DNA of 64,000 bases from contig JACSYO010000093.1 in NCBI GenBank assembly GCA_016806645.1, positions 406,001 to 470,000 of the forward strand, written 5' to 3'. Positions 14,901 through 25,800 of the stretch are shown here, one piece after another. Made by a program: the position numbers and the translations under genes. Origin of the DNA: Ophiodon elongatus (taxonomy: Eukaryota > Chordata > Actinopteri > Perciformes > Hexagrammidae). Each line of letters opens with the position of its first letter. Position 1 is the first letter of the stretch. The notes under the pieces were generated by a model. That model searched no databases. It saw nothing but the letters and a program-made list of their open reading frames with translations, and was not told the DNA's origin.

Positions 14901-16740
14901 AACAACACAAAGCATGAAGTATAGCCAAATTAACACGAACATACTGGGAGCTTTCTGGTGATTCTCCCTCCAGGTTCAGAGCGAAAACTGTCACTAGAGA
15001 TCATCTCGCTGCTCTGCCAAGACAACAAAAGCACCACTAACTCTCCCTGTCACAACAAAGCACCGCTGCCCTTCAGATATCCACTAAATGTTTGGACTGG
15101 AGAAAAAGTAGATTCCATGTACAAGACGTTCCTGCTACAGTGGGAAAAAGCGTTGCTGGCACATAAAAAAAAAAAACTCAACTGTCAAAAAAGAGCTGCT
15201 TCTGATTAAATTATATGAGACGTGGTAGATAATAAGTGCTGTCCAGCTATCGGCCGTGAAGTCTGCAGAGAACAACGAAATGTTGTTGAGACTTCAGAAC
15301 TTCAGAAACACATTTGGTGAAAAAACAACCAGGTGTGATTCGACAGTGCAGTTTCAGCCTCTTTCAGTTGTGGAGTTGACACAAAATGTTTCCCCCTCTT
15401 ATCATAGCAGCAGCCGCCTCAGCCTGAGGAGTCCTTCAGCTCTGAAACCAACAGACATTTCATACAGAGGTATATCACCATCCGCTCTCAGCGCTTCCGA
15501 TTAATGGCATTATGTCTTTAGGCAAGACTGGCCTCCAGAAAAAAAGTATTTTCCACTCAGTAAAGGAGTCGGTTCAATTGATCTCTTAGTCAATAAGTGT
15601 AGTTTCTCACATACTGTCCCCTGGGGGCCAATTCATCTCATCTGTGTACAGTTGGAGGAGGGGTGGGGGGGGGGGGGTACCAGGCAACACACTCAGCAGA
15701 AAAACTGTGTCCAGGACAAATCCAGCTACTGCTGCAGGGGGGGGGGGGGGTAGATGTAAATGGTAACTCATTCAAATAGCCTACATCTTATGTTGGAGCC
15801 TCATGTAAAACCATAGCATAAATCACAGAGGCCCTCAGGGAATTCAATCAATTCTGGAGGTGAATGGAAATGCAACGCATGACTTGAGGAGCATGCAACT
15901 CATAAAACACAATGAGCAATTTCAAAACAAATGAAGTGACTGTCAGTTAGTCTCAGCCTTGCTCGTGGCATTTCAAGAGCCAAACGCTCACTGTGGCCAA
16001 CGTGTGCCTCTACTTTTAGAGTGGTTTTGGACATAATGCGCACCTCGACTGTGTGAACGTACCTTGATGAGTTTGCACCTGATCTGCGCAGACACCATGT
16101 GGCTGTTCCGCAGGTTCCCCACTCGGAACATGAGGCACAACTTCCCGTCCCGCTGCGAAATGACCGAGTCCTGGCTGAACATCAGCGTCTCCGCGCGCTT
16201 CTTCGGCTGCGACATCTTGATGAACATGCAGCCGATGAGAAAGGCGTCCACGATGGAGCCCAGCAGCGACTGGAAGAGGAAGAGGATGATACCCTCCGGG
16301 CACTTCTCCGTGATGTAGCGGTGGCCGTAGCCGATGGTCGCCTCCGTCTCGATGAAAAACAGGAACGCGGAGGGAAAGTTGTACACGTTGGCGACGCACG
16401 GGGTGTAGGACGCGTCGTGGCCGCGGCGGCCGCCGTGGCTCAGGTCGCCGCGGATGTAGGCGATCACCCACCACATGGAAGCCATGACCAGCCACGCAAC
16501 CGTGTAGGTGAGGATGAAGATGAGTAGGTTCCAGCGCCACTTGAGATCCACCAGCGTGGTGAAGAGGTCGGAGATGTATCGGCTGGTCTCCCCGCCAAGG
16601 TTACCGTGCTGGACATTGCAGCGGCCGTTCTTCTCCACAAACCGCTGCCTCTTTTTCTTCGCCGGTGCGGAGAAAGTCATGTCCCGGTTGGTGTTCACCA
16701 CCTGGTAGTCCTCGCCAAATTTCCTCCGTAAGACTGACAT
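5068..16740 (-). CDS. kcnj3: Kir3.1 / GIRK1 inward-rectifier K+ channel subunit (3 exons)
   Basis: Pore-forming subunit of G-protein-gated inward rectifier channels in the plasma membrane of heart and neurons; it works as a heteromer with other Kir3 subunits and opens on G-beta-gamma binding. Exons join as 16063-16740, 6107-6323 and 5068-5735 (520 residues; human is 501). Landmarks: basic N-terminus, KNGRCNVQHGN at about 37-47, M1 at about 71-94, pore helix and TIGYG filter (about 135-139), M2 at about 150-175, then the cytoplasmic domain. The pore Phe that marks GIRK1 among Kir3 subunits is kept (residue 129). Start chosen at MSVLRRKFG because it aligns with the known GIRK1 start, although an in-frame ATG lies 32 codons upstream. 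Intron sizes are 9739 and 371 bp. Divergent from znf281. Whether this is a teleost a or b copy is not determined. Confidence 0.96.
6107..6323 (-). CDS. kcnj3: kcnj3 coding exon 2 (cytoplasmic beta-sheet core)
   Basis: The 217-nt exon begins with SRQTPEGEFLPLDQ and ends inside the Gly codon of GIVETTG. It has a TTTCCAG acceptor and a GTTAGA donor. It encodes the part of the Kir cytoplasmic immunoglobulin-like fold that contributes to the G-beta-gamma-sensitive surface. The frame joins exactly to the flanking exons. Confidence 0.95.
6732..7016 (+). mobile_element. tRNA-derived SINE (V-SINE-like)
   Basis: A tRNA-like head has an A-box form 'TGGCTTAGTGG' (about 6736) and a B box 'GGTTCGATCCC' (6780-6790). 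A central part 'TCCTTGGGCAAGACACTTAACCC' style follows, then a LINE-like tail ending in 'GTCCATTTACC'. It lies in kcnj3 intron 1, antisense to the gene. The clover-leaf cannot close and the body continues past the B box, so it is a SINE rather than a tRNA gene. The family label is from memory. Confidence 0.75.
7017..8744. other. kcnj3 intron 1, noncoding
   Basis: No supported exon. The segment 7490-7600 has 'ctagctagctaatgttagc' style palindromic words like those at 4130 and in lrp2 intron 5, suggesting old transposon DNA. Nothing else is recognisable. Confidence 0.4.
8745..9045. repeat. Decayed teleost dispersed repeat
   Basis: The words 'TATTGTCATCGTAAAAAG', 'TACAACGAAATTAAG' and 'AAGCTGTTCCTCAGCCTGTT' occur in order and resemble a dispersed element common in fish genomes. 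The copy ends in short runs of G (about 8976) and C (about 9032). The class is uncertain and no coding capacity remains. Confidence 0.4.
9046..11814. other. kcnj3 intron 1, candidate conserved noncoding DNA
   Basis: No exon is supported. The stretches about 9640-10060 and 11050-11660 look unlike the surrounding repeats: mixed composition, few simple repeats, and several AT-rich homeodomain-like words such as 'TTAATGAG' and 'AATTGTCATT'. They are candidates for conserved regulatory elements, but conservation cannot be judged from one sequence. Confidence 0.3.
11815..11905. repeat. (GT)45 microsatellite
   Basis: An uninterrupted dinucleotide run of about 45 units, followed by a short imperfect GTGTGAGAGAG tail. 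It lies in kcnj3 intron 1. The reverse strand reads as His-Thr repeats in open frames, which are not genes. Confidence 0.98.
12347..12385. repeat. Poly(T) run
   Basis: About 38 T with a short GCA interruption near 12357, preceded by a CT-rich tract. It may be the reverse-strand poly(A) end of a retroelement, but no body can be identified beside it. Confidence 0.8.
12386..15658. other. kcnj3 intron 1, proximal part, no gene seen
   Basis: AT-rich intronic DNA without a supported exon. The interval about 14560-14900 has many TAAT/ATTA words and could be a regulatory element. No repeat family is recognised. Confidence 0.35.
15659..15750 (+). repeat. Two poly(G) runs
   Basis: G-runs at about 15666-15677 and 15737-15750 are separated by 60 bp and lie about 310 bp inside kcnj3 intron 1. 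Because the gene is on the minus strand, the transcript carries C-runs here. Each run alone could form a quadruplex in the plus strand. Exact G counts may be assembly-sensitive. Confidence 0.7.
16063..16740 (-). CDS. kcnj3: kcnj3 coding exon 1 (N-terminus, M1, pore, M2)
   Basis: This exon encodes residues 1-226, ending at QIRCKLIK before a GTACGT donor. It holds both membrane helices, the pore loop and the start of the cytoplasmic domain. The outer loop reads DLSHGGRRGHDASYTPC, longer than in mammals and without the N-x-T sequon. The filter is followed by His (codon CAC). Codon third positions are very GC-rich compared with the rest of the window, and this part of the exon forms a CpG island. 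Confidence 0.95.
16130..16480. promoter_or_regulatory. kcnj3: CpG-rich island within kcnj3 exon 1
   Basis: CpG dinucleotides are dense here (for example 'GACGCGTCGTGGCCGCGGCGGCCGCC' style DNA around 16408-16440), in contrast to the CpG-poor introns. The island overlaps the pore-coding part of exon 1, consistent with a promoter island that extends into coding sequence. The promoter itself is upstream (higher coordinates). Confidence 0.55.
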
Positions 16741-17300
16741 AGTGTCAATCACCTTGTGACAGGCAGTCAATACTTGAGAAGAATCAGGCTCTTTGCGCAA
16801 GTTTGGTAACCCCTGCCCAAAACCATGCAGTAACATTCAGAGCGCGACTGGCATCCTGTAGGTGGAGATGCGCTTCTCTCCTGTAAATTAATCGTAAGTG
16901 AGCAGAGATTCTGCGCAATGCATGATTCAGACTCGGTCCTTTACGCAAAGGAGTCTGCTGCGAGTGCCAACTTTTTGGTTCAGGTGTCATCCATGGAAGG
17001 GGGTGGGTGGGGGGGGGGGAGACCTTTTTACATTACATTTAAAACAAAAGCAGCACTCAAACAGCTCGATTCGATGGCTATGTCCCTGGTAGATCCAGGT
17101 GCTGCTTCATCAGACCTGAGAGAGTGAATGACAGGCTACAGTGCGCACTTCTGCTTGTGGGAAGCGCTCCGGCAGGAGGGACTTCAAATGAAAGACTGTG
17201 GACGAATTGCAGCAAGGGTGGCTGATTCCTCTTTCACGGCGGGTGGGAGGGGGGTGGGGGGGAGTGGCTGAAGTAAGGGTACAGAGAGGGAAATGTTTTT
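16741..17300 (-). promoter_or_regulatory. kcnj3: kcnj3 5' UTR and proximal promoter region
   Basis: This is the sequence directly upstream of the kcnj3 start. It contains an in-frame upstream ATG (16834-16836, weak context) and two G-rich blocks on the plus strand at about 16997-17021 and 17237-17262, each with four or more G-tracts. No TATA box was found. The transcription start cannot be placed from sequence alone. Confidence 0.4.
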
Positions 17301-19106
17301 GTTTTTGGCCTGCTCCCCATAAGGTAGAATCATTAGAGCGAGTAAACAATGTTACCGCGGAATCAACCTTGGGCATCCTTTTAGTCTTTTATTTTTTTTT
17401 TCATTTTTCATTTTACTTTTACATTTGTTTTCTGCTGACTAATTATCTCAATCTTGAGGAAAACACAATAATATAACATTCGTTATTCGAAGCATTTGGG
17501 ATGATTTGCAGCTATTTGGTTCCCCCTAGTGTTACTGCAGGGGAAGTGAACCTCAGGAAATGGTTGTAGATATGAACAACATTATACACTGAATACTCAA
17601 TAGGAAGTCACTATGAAATAATATCTCCACAAAATTACATGTTTATTGGTATATTGTAGGGGTGATCCAGGAAATGGAACAGCCAATAACCTTGCTTCAC
17701 ACCAAGACATTATTGGAATATTATCAAATAAATATGAATATTTGTTGTCAAAGCTACTTACATAATTTTCACATGGAATCATTGCTGTTCCCTTTCCAAT
17801 GAGGCTAATGTTGTAATCAAAACTATCAGCTCTGTATTTTTTCGAAATAACGTTTGTATCGTACCTCTTTGAAAGCGGGCAAAGGCACAAGTCCCAAGAG
17901 CAATTTTGCAACATTGTGATTTCCTCTTCAGTTGTTTCATCATTGCCAATTTATCTCCTCACTGTCCTACAACAACCCACTTTCTGTTCTGTTTTAATTA
18001 ACTGAAAATAAAAGAAAATAAGGCTGATAGGGAGAAGAGAAAGAGGGCAACAACTCAGTTGGAATTAGGCCCAGCAGGAAATGAGTTGTTCAGTATACAA
18101 AATAAATGTCTATGGAAACAAATGGAAATGCACTTTTGTCTGTTTTGGGATTTTTACATAATGATAATGGGGATTTTTGTATGAACAGAAGACATTGGAT
18201 GTGGGATTTGAACAGAAACAGAATGGCTATTCAGCTATCTGCTATTTTGTTTTTACCATCATACCATAATGGACGCATTAAAAGTGTTTTTTTTTATTTT
18301 TCCCAGAAATATGCTATGATTCACCTAACGAATGTGCTGTACAAGACAGGTCTGTTTACTTGTATTTGTAATAAACAAGGGAGTGATCTGATGAGTCAAC
18401 GCAATGTAATGTGCCACAGTCACATTTAACTGTAGTTTTGTTTTTTGATGTTATCACATTCAGCTCCCTCGAAGCACATGCCATGAACTCATGACTGTAA
18501 GGCATCAATCTGATAACTGGTAATTACAAGTTGATAATGAAAACCACACGTGCTTGTTCAGTTAGTGATTTAAGATAAGAAGTTTTGCTTTAAGACTGTT
18601 TTTGCTCTCACGGTGTCCTGATTTTGCTAATACTTGCTGATATTAACATGTTAAATGAAAATGCATCAGTGGGGAAAGGAAAGCTCTCAAGAGTTATTAT
18701 AAGCAATCGAAATAACCAGTTCTGTCAAGCCACAAATGTTATGCTTCAACACTCATCATAGTGAATCCATCAACAGAAAATGTTCTATTCAATAGAGCAG
18801 TAAAAGGGAAAAAATCGGGCCCCGATTTCCCCCCACCATCCTCAGTTATTTATGAATATGCACAGTGTGAAAACAATACAAACATCTTAAAATTAGATTT
18901 TGACACAGGGATATTCTACAATGCAGGGCCACAACATAAGGTAATAATGCAGGACTCACTTTAATTGATTTTTACTACGGTGGAGCAAATTCCCTGATGA
19001 AATTCTGAAATAAATCAAATTACCTAAAATCAATTCACAGTGAAGCTGTGTGGGCGGTCTCGGGCTCTCGGGCGGTTGTCTGTAATCTAGTGCTGTATTT
19101 TTGTGT
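17301..19106. other. Intergenic, kcnj3-znf281 divergent spacer
   Basis: No gene is supported. AT-rich spacer with several short open frames that lack family resemblance, splice context or codon bias. Confidence 0.4.
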
Positions 19107-19443
19107 AGGGATGCACCAATCTGACACACCGGATTGGTTTTGGCACAGATAGTGACTTTTTAAAATGAGTAAGGCAGCGGCAAAATGTGACCATTGCACA
19201 TTACAAACAGTTCCTTCATTATGCAGTCTGGTGTTTCCACTACCATTCAGTCATGGTAGGCCACTATCTCAAAATTGTGTTTTTGTTTGTTCTGATTGTG
19301 GCTCTCAACAATCCCTGACTTCATGTTACCTAAGCTGATGAAAAGGATATTAATGAGGGAGAACAGTGGTGTCAGATTGGAAATCTTTATCAGCAGATTG
19401 CGTTGAAGTATCTGAAGTCAAAAGTTGGATTGTTGCATCCCTA
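19107..19443. mobile_element. hAT-like MITE with terminal inverted repeats
   Basis: The left end reads TAGGGATGCACCAATC and the right end, reverse complemented, reads TAGGGATGCAACAATC, giving 15 of 16 matching bases. The 337-bp body has no open frame. Flanks 'TTTTTGTG' and 'ATTTTGTC' could be a decayed 8-bp target duplication, as hAT elements make. The terminal sequence is of a type common in fish hAT MITEs. Confidence 0.75.
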
Positions 19444-20100
19444 ATTTTGTCTAGGTGAAACAAATATGTGCAAGCCTCAGTAGGATGTGAGTTTAGCTAA
19501 CCTGTGCAGCCTCTTTGACAAAATCCTATTTATGAGCAAAGAACATTAAAAATAGCAGTACAAAATACAGACGAAATGATCACCAGTTTATTCAATCCCT
19601 ACATGATACAGTCTTACAATTTTAGAACAAAGATAACATTTGTGGCATTGTATTTTATTCATCAGGATCCCCATCAGCTTCATAAAACAAAGACTTTTCT
19701 TCCTTGGGCCCAATCAGACACTCCATCAACAGAAAACCCCAAATCCTATTCTAACACACCATAACACCTATTCACAATGTATAAAAACAGAAAAAAACAG
19801 AAAACTAAAACAATCCAAAATAAATAAACAACATAATAATAGCAAAAAAATGATAATGAATAAATCACTCCAAGTAAATAACTAATATTTCTAAGTACCA
19901 AGTATGTGACTAAAGGATATTATTCTTACATACATCTGACTCAACAATTATTACTACAGTCCAGCACTGGGGACGATATAAGCATAATACTTGCGTTTAC
20001 AACAACTTAGCTTTTTTTAAAAAATCTATATTGTAAAACTGCAAAAGCAGAGCGTTTTAGCTTCTTTTTAGGGAGAACAGTCCATGCATCTTTTCTTGTG
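19444..20100. other. Intergenic, upstream of znf281
   Basis: No feature recognised. A-rich between about 19780 and 19860, then moderately AT-rich up to the start of the CpG-rich zone. Confidence 0.4.
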
Positions 20101-20422
20101 TTCTGAATTACGTGCAAAGACAAAGAGTTGCACGACGCCATGCCTCTCTTATTAACTACAGAGTCAGTTCCCGTGGACGTGTCGTTACTGCAGCAAAGAG
20201 GACTACTTGTGCCGTCCCGGCGAGGCAAGCCTCACAAACCCCAGCAGCCTTCGCCTGTCTCCTCTCACGACCCGTCCGCTACACCCACAATTCCCCGCGC
20301 CAGGACAAGATGGACGAAAGCAGCGACCGCCGGAGAACAATGTTTTGGCAATAAACCCCCAAAAAGCTGCGAATACGGAGCGAATAGAGGCACGTTCAGA
20401 AACCAACTGCGGTCATGTGTAG
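20101..20422 (+). promoter_or_regulatory. znf281: znf281 CpG-rich promoter and noncoding first exon
   Basis: CpG density rises sharply from about 20130 and stays high to about 20720, marking a CpG-island promoter. A good donor (TGTAG|GTGAGT) lies at 20422/20423 and would join to the exon starting at 22739, which carries the start codon. The exon's 5' edge is not determined. A purine-flanked 'CAAGATGG' lies at 20307-20313. This exon model is inference; the donor and island are seen directly. Confidence 0.55.
20310..20354 (+). other. Upstream ORF in the znf281 leader
   Basis: ATG at 20310 opens a 14-codon frame (MDESSDRRRTMFWQ) that ends in TAA at 20352-20354, inside the inferred leader exon. 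If the leader is transcribed as modelled, this uORF would precede the main start by about 185 nt of spliced mRNA. There is no evidence that the peptide itself has a role. Confidence 0.3.
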
Positions 20423-22738
20423 GTGAGTGGGGAACTGAATTTAGTTTTTTTTATTCGTGGGCGAATGCTTTGTGCTTTTTGTCGAGACCCACGCGACGGG
20501 ATTGTCTCGTCTCGGAGAGATGCACCGAGACCCAGCATCATTGTTTCTGTTGCATGGGCCGTAATGCGGGCTTCGAGACGGAGCAGCTAGCAGCTAACCA
20601 GCTAACCAGCTAGCTCATGGCAGCTCGATTGTTATGAACACAGCTGCGTTAATAAAGCGGTTAATTTCACCGACTCCACTGGACGTGAAGCCCACACGGA
20701 CCGGGTCGCGTGCTGGCTCTCTGCACGCGCCGCTGAGCGCCGTCCGGCTGTAGTTACTTAGTTACAGCTAAAGTGAGCTAACAATAAATAGAGCGCCACA
20801 CAGGTTTGATTTCACGAGCGTCATCAAAGCTCGGGAATCGGAGAATGAGCGATGTATGCTGTTGACCTGACCCGTAAGCTAACTTTGCTGGGTTTCACAT
20901 TTCACTTTATCTGCAGGTATACTGTTTTTTTGTTTCGCCGTGTGGTTTTTAGGATGCTTCCTCTCGTGGACGTGTCGTTTAAAATATAGCATAAATCCGT
21001 TAAAAGCGTTAAATCCTGGCTCTTGTTTGAGCGTGAGCTAGCTTCATAGCGTCACTGGGTAACGAGCTAAACGGGACGTTGCATCGGTCATATCGGTTAA
21101 AATTAGACATTTATTGACCTCACGCGCGGCTTATTCGAGACCACACGACTCCAAGTGCTCGTGTTACTTCATCTGAATCACGGATCTGGGCTTTTACGGC
21201 GTCTTAGCCTTTTGTTTTGATTGAGGACGCAAAGGTGCGTTGATTGTGTCTCATTGTGGCTAACCAACCAACTAGCCCGCTATGCTAACTAGCCTGCTAA
21301 CTATTATGCATCACAAAAGCTCATCCGCTCTCTGTTGAACTCGGTGTCACGTCGCCAAATGGTCGGCGGGTCTAGACTAAACAATGCCTCCTCGCTCCGG
21401 TCTCCCGGGCTGGTTTTGGTACACAAACCACTCAAGTAACCCGACTACGCCTTCTCGGTTTGACCGAAACGTCTGGCTGGGTTTGACCTAAATATCGTTT
21501 GTTTTTAGGTGTAATGAACCGGCTCATTTGCCAATATTGGAGCCAGTGCCTCCAGTTTTTTTTTTCTTTCATGTTGGTCTATTAGCTAAAGGCGGAGAGC
21601 GGTGTCGTCCAGCGTGCATTAAAGTGGGACAACAATAGGGACGTCTTTCTACAAGCTATGGAGCTGCTGCACAGGGTTTTAGTTTGGCTACAGTCCAACA
21701 CACATGTGGTGCGAAATGCAACTAGCAGAACAATACGGGATGGGAAGGAATATGTCAGGCAGTTCTTCTGTTGAACTCAATTTATAGAAATTATCCAGTG
21801 ATGAAACCTGTATTTTGATGAAGTGTAGAGCTCACACTTTTTTACTTTAGCAGTCACTTCATCAAACCCTCACACAACATGGATCATTGGTATATGTCAT
21901 TCATAATTTGTGTCTCTGGAACTTTAACCACATTTTATTTATTCTAGGCCTGAATTTATCTTCAATCTAAAATGCATAACATATATATATATCTTTACCT
22001 TCCATTAAAGATGAGGGAAGATACTATTCATTATATTACCTATCATTAATATAATGGATCTTTTATCTGATGTATGTTCTGATGTATGTTATTGATACTG
22101 TTTGACCTCATTTTGTTAATTTGATATGGAAATGTGTAAAATTGTAATGATTCATTCTCCAAGTGTTTGTCATACTGATTGTAATAGCATTTAATCTTAG
22201 GCATGTTGAGTAAACTGCGCCAAAAGTCTGTTGCTCAGATTGAGAAAGAAATGGAATTGCCACTAATTGCCGTGATATTTTTTTAGTAATGTGTTCAGTA
22301 TATTGAATGGGTGTGTATGATCTCTTCTTCTACACTTTTGATGCAAACATTTCAATATATTTTAACGGATAGGCCTATCAATATGCTCTTCTATATTTCA
22401 TAAAGTTAATCAAAGCAAGTTGTTTGTTTTAATTCTAAGGTTTCTCTTTTTTTTAAGTATTCATTAAAGTTTCCATTTACTGTAAGCAGTGTTTCCGTTA
22501 TGTAAGCTGAATAAATCCAATTAAGTAATTAATGGGCGACAGAACATTGTAGTGCACACAGCACACACTGTGAAAGCTATGTAGTGACTAAATTTACTTC
22601 ACTGGCAAGACTTATAAGAGATGAGGTCCTATAGTAAAAACATGAAACAAATTGTGACATTTACTTTGGATTGTATACTTATTTATGTCTGAAATCCCCA
22701 ATACTTAACATGACTCTTTTATTTAATGTCTCTTTCAG
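20423..22738 (+). other. znf281: znf281 intron 1
   Basis: Noncoding. The first 300 bp are still CpG-rich. The rest is AT-rich with no recognised repeat. It ends in a CTCTTTCAG acceptor at 22738. Confidence 0.45.
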
Positions 22739-22810
22739 GACATTCTTCTCCTGCATTCCTCTTTAGACTTATTGCCCTCCTTCTTCCCCGCATAAAGCAA
22801 AACCACCACT

Positions 22811-25800
22811 ATGAGTATTATCCAAGACAAATTAGGCAATGAGTTTTTGCGCAACGGTGGCATGGATCCCAATTTTGCACCAGGTATGCTTATGTTCAGC
22901 CACCTGCCGCCTGTCACCAGCTTCACACGGCTGGCCTCCCAGTCTGTAATGGGCGAGCTTCCTCAGGAGATGATCCTGAAGAAGGAACGTGATTCGCCAC
23001 CAGAACACCAGGGCGCCACTGTGAATACAGGGGGCTTCCTCCACAGCATGGGCATCAAGCAGGAGCGGCTAAGTGAGCTGGATTACCGTATGCCGCTCTA
23101 TGGTGGGGGCGGAGGGGTAGGGGTAAACTGTGCTGGAGGGGGCGCGGGGAAGAGTGGTAATGACATGCCGGACATGTCTTTCGGCAACCACCACCACCAA
23201 AATCACCAGAACATGCTCCTGCATGACCTCAGCCTCAGCAACGTCCGTTCCCTTGCAGAACAGGTGAGAAGAAATTGTGGTTTCAAGTGACATATTTTTA
23301 ATATCTAGTTCAACTATTATTTGTAGATACTTTTTTTTTTTTTTTTTTTCTTGTAGTAGTGTTTTTATTTCCTTATTTGCCATTTTATAGAAGTTAACTT
23401 GTTGTTTGTCCATAGATGCCTGTAAGACCGGTTAAAGAGCCAAAAGAGTCCTCAGGAAGAAGAGGGCGAAGGAGCAATGGGGATGGGCAGGGAGGCAAAG
23501 CACGAAGGAAACGCAACGATGCTGCAAAGGTCATATCTCTTTTACTAATTTCCTTCACTACACCTGAAAATATGTTTTCTTTGGACGAAAGATATCTTCT
23601 ATCTAGTTTGACTTTTACACATCTGATGTGTAAAAGTCAACAGTGTCTTACCTGTACTCATGTTTTTCTTTTCTTTTTCTTGTAGTCCATGATGTTGGAT
23701 GCAGATGGAGCCTGCCTGTCCCCCAACTCAAAACCACATATCTGTGAGCACTGTAATGCTGCCTTCCGCAGCTCCTACCACTTGCGCAGACATGTGCTAA
23801 TACACACAGGTGAGAGACTTTCGCTGCTTGTCAGTGCTTTACTTTTTCCCTCCGCAGTCTTTTATTTTCCTAGAATTAATACATTTAAAGTTTCTAAGTT
23901 AAAATAGGTTTAAACCAGCTACTTCTCCTTTTACCAAATGCACCATTGCTGAAGTTGCTGATTCGATCTCCTACAGTAATGAAAGTGATGTAAAATGCAC
24001 ACAGGATATGTTAGGGCAGAACAGATTCAGCTACAGAAGGCGGCGTCTGTTCTCTCTGCTACATTGAATCACCATTTGCATGGAATCTAGTATAATGCTA
24101 TGATACCACAGTTGTAGAAAAAACACAATTCACCATTAATGAACATGTCACTTTCAGAAGATTCAGACATTAAATTACACTCTTCACTACCCTCCACTCT
24201 TACTAATTTGCCCTTCACCATGAGTGTCTGGGGCCTGACTTGAAACCAGACAATTTCTAAAGCCAGGGATGACTCGATGATTACTCATGTATTTCTTTGT
24301 GTCTTAGTCATTCTGTTTGCTGGGAATTCTTCACTTTGCTCTTTGAACTTTAACTCATAAATGATTTAAAGGAAAACTGGACTCATTTTACAACCTCAGT
24401 TTATTTGATACCATTTCCCTTTTTTTGTCATTATTTCTTTAAGCTTAACTCTATCTGACAAAGGTGTCTGATATATCACAATTTAGAAATTGGAAATATG
24501 GTGTTCCCATTTAAAAAAACAAAAAAACATGTAAAGAGCTTCTGTGCTGTTGTAAATACACAATGTGTATGTCTACATATTATTAGTGTTGGACTGATTA
24601 TCATGCGAGTCTCAAACATCTTATTTTGATGTGTATTCGTGCACCAGGTGTTTGATAAAATGCCACAGGTTCGTGTGTCATGGCGACCATATGGTAAACA
24701 CAGTTATGTGACCGGCTGGGAGTTAATTAATGTGGTGAGCGGATTGTTGTACTCTTGATCGCACAGGTGAGAGGCCTTTCCGGTGCAGTCAGTGTAACAT
24801 GAGCTTCATCCAGAAGTATCTTCTCCAGCGGCACGAGAAGATCCACAGTGGTGAGTTTCAGCCCTTGGAAGTGGTTCGGAATGAATGCCTTCACTTGTCA
24901 CTAGTATCTGTTTGTATAAACTGCTGTTGTGACACATGGCCTCGTCTGTCTTTTGCAGGAGAGAAGCCTTTTAGCTGTGACCAGTGTAACATGCGCTTTA
25001 TCCAGAAGTACCATATGGAGCGACACAAAAGGACACACAGTGGCGAGAAGCCATATCGCTGCGATACCTGCCAACAAGTAGGTTCTATGTAATCTGTTTG
25101 CTAAGTAGCTTAGCACCGTTTTTGTCTTTTAATATGAGTTTTGCTAGTTGGCTTTGTATATACTTTTAATACTTTTTAAATATCCTTTATTGAATAATAT
25201 GTATGAGTAACATGCATTATTATCATCAGCATGTGGGCAATTCAAAATGTTGTCGTTCTGTACTTCCCACACTTAATCCCTTTATAAAGCCCTGTTTCAA
25301 TGGGATTAGTTGTATTAAAATGGTACCTCTGCAGAAGAAAAAAAAAAAATATATATATATTTATATTTTTATTTTTATTTTAGAACTGCTTCTGTCCATC
25401 CAGTGAAAACTAAGCTTGTATTTCTCCCTTTTCCTCATCCGTTTTCCCTCTATACACTTTTTTTAGTTTTTCTCAAGAACAGACCGGTTACTGAAGCACA
25501 AACGGACTTGTGGAGAAGCCATAAAGAAGGGCCTGGACCCGAGCATGCTGGAGCTCAGTGAAGCGGAGCTAGGCCAGGGCAGCTATTCACTCACTCAGGG
25601 AAACTCTACAGCCTCCGGACGCAAGAGGGCCAAGTCCAAAAACGGTGAGGGCAAGAGGAAGAAGAATGCCTCAGCATCAGCAGCTTCGTCCTCTGGGGGG
25701 ATGGCCCTGGGCCTGCAGGACTTCAGCATGGAGCACCCCTCAGGCTCTGGCCCCACCATGCAAGGGCGTTCTCCTAAGTTGGTCTTTAAAAAAGCTGGCC

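Noticed and set aside
16016..16540. Overlapping Arg/His/Pro-rich open frames on both strands across kcnj3 exon 1
   Set aside because: They are alternate-frame shadows caused by high GC; the channel frame has strong family identity.
20128..20613. 161-codon open frame in the CpG-rich zone
   Set aside because: It is a GC-rich chance frame that runs through the predicted znf281 donor at 20423. It has no recognisable domain.
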